Origin: Akkermansiaceae bacterium
GTDB lineage: Bacteria > Verrucomicrobiota > Verrucomicrobiia > Verrucomicrobiales > Akkermansiaceae
Direction: 5' to 3'
NCBI GenBank assembly: GCA_026421245.1
Contig: JAPKDJ010000005.1
Coordinates: forward strand, 34,379 to 98,378
DNA length: 64,000 nucleotides
In this document: one piece after another, positions 24,541-32,812 of the stretch
Layout of the letters: the number at the start of each line of letters is the position of its first letter
How positions within the stretch are numbered: the first letter of the stretch is position 1
Notes under the pieces: model-generated
Database searches by the model: none
What the model saw: only the letters and a program-made list of their open reading frames with translations
What the model was told of the DNA's origin: nothing
Translations under genes and position numbers: made by a program

Positions 24541-24615
24541 GGGTGTTGCAAAGGCTTACTGGGTTGGGCTGAAAAGCTCCAGCGTATCAAGAGAGCCAAT
24601 TGAGGCGTCTCAGAA

Positions 24616-26085
24616 CTAACTGAAGAGCTCGAGCACAGGCTTTTCCTTCACGAGTTCCCTGGGTTGGTTGAGGTGGTTCATGACCATGGTTTCGGAATCG
24701 ATCCCGAAGGCATGGTAGATCGTGGCAAGTAACTCGCCGGGGTGAACGGGGTCTTCGGTTGGGGCGGAGCCGGTTTTGTCGGACTTCCCGTGGACGTAGC
24801 CTTGCTTGATTCCAGCTCCTGCGATGACGCTGGTGTAGCAGTAAGGCCAATGGTCTCGGCCATCGGCGCTGTTGCCGTTGCCCGAGGTACTGACGCCCTT
24901 TTGCGGGCTACGGCCAAATTCACCGACGGCAACGACGAGGGTTTCGTCGAGGAGCCCGCGGTCATCGAGATCCGAGATGAGGGTGGAGAGGCCATTGTCG
25001 AGCATGGGACCTCCCTGATTTTTGATGCGCTTGGTGAGGTCCTTGTGAGTGTCCCACGAGTGGTTGTCGGAGTTGGCGACTTTTGGCCAAATGACTTCGA
25101 CGACACGAGTGCCGGCTTCCACCAATCGTCTGGCGAGAAGGCAACTGTCGCCAAAGGTATTTTTGCCATAGGCTTCGCGGGTTTTGTCGCTCTCTTGTTC
25201 GAGAGCGAAGGCTTCGCGCGCCCTTCCGCTGACGATGAGATTGAGGGCCCGGTCGTAATATTCATCGAGCGAGTAGTTTTCGACCGCTTTGTCGATGGTG
25301 GGCATTTGCGCATTGATGGCCGTGCGGAGGCTGGCGCGTCGTTTGAGCCGCAGTGAAAATACGTCGGGGCGCAACTGGAGGTCATCGATTTTGATGCGGG
25401 CCATTTTGGCCATGTCCATGTCATCGCCACCCGGATAGAGGGTGTAGGGATCGTAGGATTTTCCGAGGAAACCGGCGCTTCCACCTTTGCCGACCACGTT
25501 GCTTTCCTGAAGAGGGCGCGGCAGCATCACGAAGGGCAGCATGGGCTCCTCCATCGGGCGCATTTTGACGAGGTTGGCTCCGAAATTTGGAAAATCCTTT
25601 GGGCTGGGTGGCTCGAGTTGGCCGGACGGGCTCACCTTGTCCGTAGTGTAGCCGGTCATCATTTGGTAAATCGCAGCAGTGTGATTAAAGAGGCCGTTGG
25701 GCGTGTAGCTCATCGACCGGATCATGGTGAACTTGTCGTTGATCTTGGCGAGGTTCGGAAGGACTTCGGTGAAGTTGATCCCCGGGATTTTGGTCGGGAT
25801 GGACTTGAAGGAACTCCGCACGTTGTCGGGCACGTTCTCTTTCGGGTCCCAGAGATCGAGGTGGCTTGGTCCTCCTTGAAGATAGACCATGATGATGCTT
25901 TTGGCTTTTCCCCAACCGGGAGCGCCAGATTCCTTCTTTTCCTCGGCGAGGGCCTTGGCCTGAAACATGGTGCCAAGCGACATGCCCAGCATGCCCGCTC
26001 CTCCAACTCTTAATACGTCACGGCGACTAGGGCCGGCGGAGGGATCGCAGACGTCTTTTCCTATTTGTCCTGGAATTCTAAACAT
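24616..26085 (-). CDS. DUF1501 protein with Tat signal
   Basis: A 489-residue protein of the DUF1501 family, found mainly in Planctomycetota and Verrucomicrobiota and related to alkaline phosphatase/sulfatase folds; activity is not established. The N-terminus holds a Tat-like signal ([19 protein letters not shown]). Family motifs: [70 protein letters not shown] and [13 protein letters not shown]. Length is typical. It begins 24 bases after the 1701-residue PSC1/DUF1549/DUF1553 gene, the classic pairing, so both are probably one transcript. Confidence 0.95.
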   Translation of the reverse strand: MFRIPGQIGKDVCDPSAGPSRRDVLRVGGAGMLGMSLGTMFQAKALAEEKKESGAPGWGKAKSIIMVYLQGGPSHLDLWDPKENVPDNVRSSFKSIPTKIPGINFTEVLPNLAKINDKFTMIRSMSYTPNGLFNHTAAIYQMMTGYTTDKVSPSGQLEPPSPKDFPNFGANLVKMRPMEEPMLPFVMLPRPLQESNVVGKGGSAGFLGKSYDPYTLYPGGDDMDMAKMARIKIDDLQLRPDVFSLRLKRRASLRTAINAQMPTIDKAVENYSLDEYYDRALNLIVSGRAREAFALEQESDKTREAYGKNTFGDSCLLARRLVEAGTRVVEVIWPKVANSDNHSWDTHKDLTKRIKNQGGPMLDNGLSTLISDLDDRGLLDETLVVAVGEFGRSPQKGVSTSGNGNSADGRDHWPYCYTSVIAGAGIKQGYVHGKSDKTGSAPTEDPVHPGELLATIYHAFGIDSETMVMNHLNQPRELVKEKPVLELFS

Positions 26086-26109
26086 GGCTTTGTTTTTGGT
26101 GGTTGGAGA

Positions 26110-29100
26110 TTAGTGGTTGAAGAGGAAGGCGGGGGTGTTGATCAAGGCCCAGGCGAGATCCTGGGCGCCGGTGAGCCGACGTTCTGTGAGTTGCTTCGTA
26201 CTGAGAGCTAAATCATTTCTAAGAAGATCGTGCCCTGGGTCGGCGCGAGGAACTTTTTCAAGCATTACTGCTTTGTTGCGAAGGTCATTCAGGATTGGAT
26301 CAACGGGGAGAGGCTTCTTCGCTTGGGCGAGGCTCTGATCCAGGGTCTTGAGAGTTACGTCATTCTCGTGGAAGTATTTCGTGATCTCCCCAGTTTGCTT
26401 TTCGTTACGCTTCTCTTTGGTAAGGGCGAGAACGTTTTTAATGTTCTCCGGAATGGCGAAAGGCAGGGGCCCTTGCTTTGTCGTGACCGAAAGCCGAAAT
26501 TTTCCAAGCGTGTGTAAGTCGTCGTAAGGCTGCCTGAGAGTGAATCGAAGAATGCTGCCTTCTCCGTTTCCGACGGGTTGCTCGCTTCCAAAGGTGGCCG
26601 TTTGGTTTTTGCCAACCTGCGGAGAAATCGCCCAACCGGCGTTTGGTCCGCCGGGCTTTCCATCGATGGCCTTTGCGACCTCGTAGTTCGCTTGGCTAAA
26701 GCTGGCCTTGGCGGTGTTAAATTTGACCCGTTGGAAGTTCTTTGGATCGGACGCTGGTGCGACCTCCAACTCAATTTCACCGAGAACGAAGTTGCCGGCC
26801 TGCCGCCCAGGGCCTTTTCCGGGGAGTCGATCGTCAGTAAGCATCTCAAGCCGAACGGCGGTGATGCCGCTGAGTTGAGTGTGCGCGGAGAAAGTGTAGT
26901 CGGTCTTCCCATTATTGCCCGTGGCGATGATGGCCTGGTCGGCTTCAAGGGTCAGAATAGCTCCATTGGTGGATTTGAGATCGACGGGCTGAAGGGGAGT
27001 CCAAGGGGTGCCTCCTGCGGCAAGTCCCTTTTCCCATCCTGAGATTTTGGCGGGAAGGGCAGCGTCGTAGGCCTTCTTGTCGCTCTCGAGTTTGGCGATT
27101 TGATCCTGGCGCTTCTTTTCCTCGGCATCAATGCGAGGTTTGATCGCTTTTTCATGTGCAGTGACCGCCGACTTCGCGCCAGCGATATCGGCTTCGCGTT
27201 TTTTCTCAGCAGCGGCGAGAGCGGGATCGCGCTTTGTGAGATGTTTCGCCAAGGCCTCCTCGAGCGTGGCGTGATCTTGATCAATGTCGGTGCTAAAGGC
27301 TTTCAAGGTGGCCGCGATTTCGGCCTCTAAAGGAGGTCGGTTAAGGATGCGGTAGAACAATTCCGCAATCAGTTCGCGATCGTCTTTTGATTCCTTGGCG
27401 AGCTTGGTGATGGCGTTGTTGGGATCGGCGATGGCGTCGCCCACGGTGGGGCCACTGAGGAGAGCCATGATCGGCCCCAGTTGCATGTCGCTGTTTCGTT
27501 CGCATTCGCACGAGCTTTCGCGAACCGGGCGCCCGAAGTTGGCGAGGAAACTATCGGGGAGTTTCACTCCGACATCAGGGAGTGAGGAGGCGCGGGTGCC
27601 CTTGGGAACACCGGGGAATCGGCTACTGGCTCCAGTGACGGAGTGAATGGAATCGTAGAGAACTTCAGCGGGAAGGCGACGGGCCTTGGCGTGGGAAAAG
27701 TTGATGGTGTCATCTTCATTCCACTTGTGGGTCTCGATGGAGAGTTGGTAGGTGCGGGATTTGACGATGACCCGCATGAGTTCACGGACGTTGAAACCGC
27801 TCTCGATGAAGTATTTGCTGAGCCAATCGAGAAGCTCGGGGTTGGAGGGAGGGTTGCCGGCGCGGATGTCGTCGAGGGGTTCGATGATGCCGGTGCCCAT
27901 CATGTATCCCCAGACACGGTTGGCGTAGCTGGAGGCAAAATAGCGGTTGTCGGGCGAGGTCATCCACTCTGCCAGTTTATCGCGACGGCTGGCGTCTTTC
28001 TTTTCCGGGTGGTCGGCCTCGTAGGGGAAGGACGGCGCGGTCACCTCTCCGGTGCGCTCGTGCGTGACTTCTGCGTCGTTCTTTTGATAGATGATTTCGT
28101 AGAGTGGCTTGGCTCCTTCGACTGCGGTGCCACCGATTTTGTCTTTGCCGCTCGCGGGATCTGCCTTGAGTCCGACTTGAGCGAAGAAGGCGGCCATTTC
28201 GTAGTAGTTGTCCTGCGTCCATCGCTCAAAGGGATGGTCGTGACACTTGTTGCAATTAAAACGAGTCGCGAGGAAAAGGTGGGTGGTGTTTTCCATGGTG
28301 TCCTCCGGGGTGCGGAGGATTTTGAAATACGAGGCAGGAGGATTGTCCTTGTTGGAGCCGGTCGCGGTGATGACCTTGCGGGCAAACTCATCGTAGGGGG
28401 TGTTGTCGGTAACTTCCTTGCGGATCCAGTCGCGGAAAAGCAGGGCTCCCTGTGGGGCGAGAAACTTCCGATTCACCTGCAACATATCGGCCCACTTGTT
28501 TGTCCAAAATTCGATGAATTCCGGGTTGCCAATCAAGGAGTCGATCAAGGCGTCACGCTTCACTTGTGAATGACGCGTGTCGGCGAGAAACGATTTCACT
28601 TGGTCGACGGTGGGCGGGAGCCCGGCGAGGTCGAGGTAGATGCGACGAACAAAGTCGAGATCGGTACAAACCTCCGAAGGGAGGGTTTTTATCCGTTTCC
28701 ATTTCTCCGCTACCAGATTGTCGATCTCATTGAACTTGGGTGGATCGGCCCACTCGAATCCACTGCGGTCGCCCATCGCGGTGACTGTGGTGGCGGCGTA
28801 GGCTCCTTCGTAGCGGACGAGAATGGGGGCTTCGCCCCGGCGCACGACTTTGATGAGGGCGGGATATCCTTTTACGGTTTCCGCCACTTCGCTGTTGCCA
28901 CTGGTGAGGACTGCTTCGGAAGTGACGTCGCGAGTTTCGCCGCCGGGATAGGTTGCGATCACCCGCATTTGCTGCATGGAACCAATGTTTTGGACGACGG
29001 GGTTGAGGGGGAAGACATCGATCTTTTCGGCCTTGATTTGCTTCTCCTCAAGCTTGGCGCCGTTGGCAATCCAGGCGCGCACGATCTCGTAGTAGTCATT

Positions 29101-31215
29101 GCCGGGCTTGGTTAATTGACCTCCTTCGTGAGGCACGGCGGAGGTGGACTTGAGAAGCATCAAACTATCATCGGGTGAGGCCAGATTGACGCGGCGTGAG
29201 GCGATGTCATCGGTGAAGGCCCGGACATCGTAGAGAGGGTCGTAGCCGCGAAGGGAGAGTTTGAAGCCATTCTTGCCATCCTTGGCTCCGTGGCAGGTTC
29301 CGGTATTGCAACCCATGCGGGCGACGACCGGGTTGACGTCTTTTGTCCAAGCCGGAATATACTCCTCTTGCATGCGTGACACCTCTACCGCAATTGCCGC
29401 GGTTTTCCCGCCGATGGAGAATTTGAGGCTGGAATTTCCATCGGAGATTCCGCGGATCACTCCGGTTTTGGAAATGGTGACATTCTTACCTTGGACACTT
29501 TTTTCGGCAATGCGGGTGACGTCGATGATGTCTCCGGAATCGAGCTCGGCGGATACGATGACTTGAGCGTATTGATAGGGGCTATCGATCGTGACGATGC
29601 CTTTGGTGCCTCGTGGAAGAACACTCAATCTTACGATCGAACGTCCCTTCGGGATTTGTTCGGCGTCGAGTGGCGAACGTTTGTCCAGAGTGGAGGAGTC
29701 ATCGTTTTGGAGGTTGGCAACCTTGGAATCGGGAGTGATTTCGACAGGAAGAAATGACTTCACGATGTTTCCGTTTGAGGCATCGAGAAGACGAACTTTT
29801 CCATCGCCGCCGGAGGCTGCCAGTCGCGAGCCGTCGGGACTAAAGGAGACCGCGAAGATTCCGCACTCCGCAACCGGAATGGCCGCGAGGGTTTTCACAC
29901 TCACGTCGAAGTAGGCCTGCAACTTCTTGCGCATGTCGTCATTGCGCTCGTGAGTGGGCTTTTTGATGATGTCGCCAATCTCCTTGGTGATCGTGGCGTT
30001 CGGATCGACTTCGTAAATGTGGATGGCGCCCCTGCCGTTGAGACTGCTTCCGGCGGCAATGCGTCGGGCATCTTTTGAAATGTCCACCGCGAAGATGCGC
30101 CCTTCCAGGGGAGGGAATTCAAGAAGGAGGTTGGCATCGTCGCCAATCTTACGGGCGGTGTTTCGGAAGATGCGGTAGAGTTTCGGGATGCCATCGGCCC
30201 CACCCACTAGGATCTCGTCGCGTGTGGGGTGCATGACGACCGCTCCGATTCCTCCCGTGAGGGCTTTGGGGGTGATCGAAGTGATGTTGTCGATGAGGCG
30301 TTGTGTTTCCAGTTCGGTCAGTTTTGCGGTCATATCGCGACTGACCGAGACGACATGATCGCCTTTCGGGTTGAAGGCGGTGTCAAAGACCCAATCGTTG
30401 TGGCCTCCTTGGAAAAGAACCTGCTCGCCGGTTTTTGCGTCGATGGCCCGGACGGTCTTGTCGGAGCAACCGAAGGAGATCTTGGTGCCATCTGGTGACC
30501 AGGCCGCGCCGTAGATGGTGTCAAAAGTGACCGGAGCCGAGAGGGAGAGATTCTTTTTTGCGACGTCCCATACCTGGACTTCACCCATGCGACCGGGAAG
30601 TCCCCCCGTGACCGCGAGTTTTTTCCCATCGGGAGAAAAACGCACTGATTCGATTCGCTCGGACAATCCCACGAGGCGGGCGACGGGGCCGGAGCCATCT
30701 GCGTTTTGGAGAAGGACTTCGTGAAAGCCCGAGATGGCGAGCAAGGATCCATCGGGAGAATAATCGAGTGATGTGATGACGGGAGGCTTGGTGTAAACCG
30801 GAGGATGATCCTGGTCGTAGCGCTGGCGCGCGTTTTCGGGAGTGTCGTCCTTGGCTCCTTCAGTGATCCAGCGACGAATGAGGGCAATTTCGATTTCGTG
30901 GAGCGGGTCCTTTTTCTTGGGCATTTCCGCATGGCCCTTTGCATCCGGAGTGATTTCCTCGATGAGGTAACTTTCCTCCGGCTTGCCCGGAACGATTGCT
31001 CCGGCCTCCTCGCCGCCTGCGAGGAGGCGGTTAAAATCGGTCATGACGTAGTCGCCATTGTCCTTTGAGGGCTGGTGGCAGCCGACACAATTCGCCTGGA
31101 AGATCGGACGGATGTCTTTGTAGTAGCTGATCTGCTTTTTGGTCTCCTCCTCTGCAAAACAGTTTGAGGTGAATCCGAAGAAGCAAGAAAGGGGAACAAG
31201 GATACGGTGAAGCAT
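26110..31215 (-). CDS. Giant PSC1-WD40-DUF1549-DUF1553 protein
   Basis: A 1701-residue exported protein. In order: signal peptide; PSC1 heme-type domain with C43-V-G-C-H47; WD40-like propeller about 130-510 (SPDGSLLAISGFHEVLL, DTAFNPKGDHVVSVSRD, FSPDGSRLAASGGDGKVRL); a BIG2/Ig-like domain near 530-620; a second cytochrome-like site CNTGTCHGAKDGKNGF; DUF1549 near 850-1070 (DLVRRIYLDLAGLPPT) containing CNKCHDHPFERW; DUF1553 near 1110-1350 (ASSYANRVWGYMMGTGIIEP, FGRPVRESSCECERNSD); a charged coiled coil near 1370-1440; and a discoidin-like beta domain, followed by a tail ending LINTPAFLFNH. The role is unknown; c-type heme and protein surfaces suggest an envelope redox or degradation complex with the DUF1501 partner. 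Confidence 0.94.
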   Translation of the reverse strand: MLHRILVPLSCFFGFTSNCFAEEETKKQISYYKDIRPIFQANCVGCHQPSKDNGDYVMTDFNRLLAGGEEAGAIVPGKPEESYLIEEITPDAKGHAEMPKKKDPLHEIEIALIRRWITEGAKDDTPENARQRYDQDHPPVYTKPPVITSLDYSPDGSLLAISGFHEVLLQNADGSGPVARLVGLSERIESVRFSPDGKKLAVTGGLPGRMGEVQVWDVAKKNLSLSAPVTFDTIYGAAWSPDGTKISFGCSDKTVRAIDAKTGEQVLFQGGHNDWVFDTAFNPKGDHVVSVSRDMTAKLTELETQRLIDNITSITPKALTGGIGAVVMHPTRDEILVGGADGIPKLYRIFRNTARKIGDDANLLLEFPPLEGRIFAVDISKDARRIAAGSSLNGRGAIHIYEVDPNATITKEIGDIIKKPTHERNDDMRKKLQAYFDVSVKTLAAIPVAECGIFAVSFSPDGSRLAASGGDGKVRLLDASNGNIVKSFLPVEITPDSKVANLQNDDSSTLDKRSPLDAEQIPKGRSIVRLSVLPRGTKGIVTIDSPYQYAQVIVSAELDSGDIIDVTRIAEKSVQGKNVTISKTGVIRGISDGNSSLKFSIGGKTAAIAVEVSRMQEEYIPAWTKDVNPVVARMGCNTGTCHGAKDGKNGFKLSLRGYDPLYDVRAFTDDIASRRVNLASPDDSLMLLKSTSAVPHEGGQLTKPGNDYYEIVRAWIANGAKLEEKQIKAEKIDVFPLNPVVQNIGSMQQMRVIATYPGGETRDVTSEAVLTSGNSEVAETVKGYPALIKVVRRGEAPILVRYEGAYAATTVTAMGDRSGFEWADPPKFNEIDNLVAEKWKRIKTLPSEVCTDLDFVRRIYLDLAGLPPTVDQVKSFLADTRHSQVKRDALIDSLIGNPEFIEFWTNKWADMLQVNRKFLAPQGALLFRDWIRKEVTDNTPYDEFARKVITATGSNKDNPPASYFKILRTPEDTMENTTHLFLATRFNCNKCHDHPFERWTQDNYYEMAAFFAQVGLKADPASGKDKIGGTAVEGAKPLYEIIYQKNDAEVTHERTGEVTAPSFPYEADHPEKKDASRRDKLAEWMTSPDNRYFASSYANRVWGYMMGTGIIEPLDDIRAGNPPSNPELLDWLSKYFIESGFNVRELMRVIVKSRTYQLSIETHKWNEDDTINFSHAKARRLPAEVLYDSIHSVTGASSRFPGVPKGTRASSLPDVGVKLPDSFLANFGRPVRESSCECERNSDMQLGPIMALLSGPTVGDAIADPNNAITKLAKESKDDRELIAELFYRILNRPPLEAEIAATLKAFSTDIDQDHATLEEALAKHLTKRDPALAAAEKKREADIAGAKSAVTAHEKAIKPRIDAEEKKRQDQIAKLESDKKAYDAALPAKISGWEKGLAAGGTPWTPLQPVDLKSTNGAILTLEADQAIIATGNNGKTDYTFSAHTQLSGITAVRLEMLTDDRLPGKGPGRQAGNFVLGEIELEVAPASDPKNFQRVKFNTAKASFSQANYEVAKAIDGKPGGPNAGWAISPQVGKNQTATFGSEQPVGNGEGSILRFTLRQPYDDLHTLGKFRLSVTTKQGPLPFAIPENIKNVLALTKEKRNEKQTGEITKYFHENDVTLKTLDQSLAQAKKPLPVDPILNDLRNKAVMLEKVPRADPGHDLLRNDLALSTKQLTERRLTGAQDLAWALINTPAFLFNH

Positions 31216-31387
31216 GATGTCAGGGCGGTCTGGTTGTGAACGCTTTTGTGGGTTCTTTGCTGGAGCGGGTGTTGGAACAAACCAGTCTGAATGAACCCCT
31301 AATCACTAACTTTTCCTTTGCCTAAGGACAAGGAAATAGAGGAGATATTCTGCCTGTGTTTGGGGAGGATGGGTAATTACAATCGAA

Positions 31388-31414
31388 GCAAAGTGGGCAT
31401 TATTCCCGCTTTGC
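31388..31414. terminator. Hairpin, possible terminator of a decayed minus-strand gene
   Basis: The arms GCAAAGTGGG and CCCGCTTTGC pair over ten positions (one G-U wobble) around a 7-base loop. It lies 34 bases beyond the TAA that ends the pseudogene at 31448-31939, where a terminator would be expected. The U-run on the minus strand is poor (CUUCGAUUG), so function is uncertain. Confidence 0.4.
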
Positions 31415-31447
31415 TTGTTCTGTTGTCACGGTGTTTGGACGAGTGAT

Positions 31448-31939
31448 TTACCGGGCTTCGCCATCGACAACTTGCTTGGGCACGACGCGGAAGTAGTTGG
31501 TGGTCTTGCTCGTTTCACTTCCGTCGGGGAGGCGCCAGGTTCGGGTGACTTCGTAAACGACGTAGGCTTTTGATCCTTCTTGAGGTCGGGTATGGTGACC
31601 AGAAGGGCGTGGTGGGAGTTGGAGCTTCCGGGCTCATGCTTGGCGTCTTTGGGAAGGAAGGTCTTCTCAGTCGCGTCATTATCAAGAAAACTTGAGAGGT
31701 CGAGCGACCCATTCGCCTTCCCCTTTCTTGGTTTCCGGCTTCTTGGAAGGAGGTCAGATGTGGGCAGTGGGCTTTACGGTCGTGCTCTTCAGTTTAGGAT
31801 GAATTTTTGCCAAGTGGGTGACCTGGAAGTGATCGACGCCGTCATCAACAAGATTGAATTCATCCAGTTTTGCGGCTTCATCGTGGATCTGCCCTGTTCC
31901 GAAGCCGAGTCTGCAGGCGAGCGGCGTGCGCAACTGCAT
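31448..31939 (-). pseudogene. Decayed gene of unknown family, nonsense plus frameshifts
   Basis: Protein-like sequence runs along the minus strand in pieces: KLDEFNLVDDGVDHFQVTHL and KIHPKLKSTTVKPTAHI, an in-frame TGA, PPSKKPETKKGEGEWVARPL, a frame change to FLDNDATEKTFLPKDAKHE and SNSHHALLVTIPDLKKDQ, then another change to AYVVYEVTRTWRLPDGSET and NYFRVVPKQVVDGEAR, ending with TAA. Two frameshifts and one stop show it is inactive. The parent protein looks exported and beta-rich, but I cannot name it. The start is not preserved clearly; 31939 is the first ATG of the upstream piece. Confidence 0.6.
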
Positions 31940-31960
31940 GGGGATTGGTAGATACCAAAG

Positions 31961-32578
31961 GACTACTTCTGGGTTGCCCCGCAGGAAGGTGCCTAGACTC
32001 CGGCTTCTGCCATTATTGAAGTGAACAAGGGAGAATTTTACGGGCTTTCATCATCGGAAGTGAGAGGAGGAGCCATTGCTCCGGCACTTTGTGACATCCC
32101 GCGTGGGATCGATAATTCGACAGGAGGGATGGTCGAAGTCACCCGCGACAAGTGTGGCCTTTGTGGCTGATGGGCTTGTTTAGATCAGGGGGAGAAACCA
32201 AGGGGCGTGAGGCTGCGCGTTGCAGGTCAGAAAGACGAAGCCTAAGGAAACGGGCAAACCGGCGAAGTCATCGAAGGAGCCCGCGAGATGCAAGTCGATG
32301 CCATCGGCGGGCTGCAATACGCCTAGACCGAGTTCACTGCCAAGCCGGGCGAGGCTCAGGTTGTGGGAGAGGCTTCCTTCAAGATGCTCAACGACCCCAA
32401 GGCGGAAAAAAGTTACGTTCCTGATCTTCCTGAAGTCATGGCCTTTATTCCGGTGATCAATCTGGAAACAGAGCACGTCCTCCACTTCCGCGCGCCAAAG
32501 GAACCCGGAGACTATCCGTATATCTGCACCTTCCCAGGGCACTGGCAGGCGATGCGGGAGTGTTGCAGGTGAAGTGAT
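31961..32578 (+). pseudogene. Decayed PVC dehydrogenase-like/azurin-domain gene remnants
   Basis: Two recognisable pieces lie in order on the plus strand. Piece one (31961-32170) reads ASAIIEVNKGEFYGL and GAIAPALCDIPRGIDNSTGG, matching the sorbosone-dehydrogenase-like part of PVC heme-binding proteins (compare PLCWI in the intact gene at 58156). Piece two (about 32243-32578) is an azurin/plastocyanin domain: TEFTAKPGEAQVV, then SYVPDLPEVMAF and PGDYPYICTFPGHWQAM with the copper-site Cys, His and Met. Damage includes TAG stops at 31994 and in QYA-TEF, loss of about 25 residues holding the first copper His, and a 1-base deletion before the end (QVK). Clearly non-functional. Confidence 0.7.
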
Positions 32579-32812
32579 TTCTTGCCCAAGCCACTGGTGA
32601 GGTCTTTTGTCCCAGCGATACCGCAAGGCTCATCGTCCAATGCACCCTACGAACCTCGCGTGATGCCAGGTTAAAGTCGTTGATTCCGGATGGGGTTCAT
32701 GGGAAATATTTCGAGAGTTTAGGGACAGGGGGCCCGTTTAAAGGGAGGAATCATGAATCTGCACACAAATCCTCCCTCGCGGTCGCTCTACGAGGGAAAA
32801 CATCATTTCCGC

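Noticed and set aside
31754..31939. In-frame TGA after VKPTAHI as a second selenocysteine codon
   Set aside because: Two further frameshifts lie downstream and I saw no hairpin at the right distance, so simple decay explains it.
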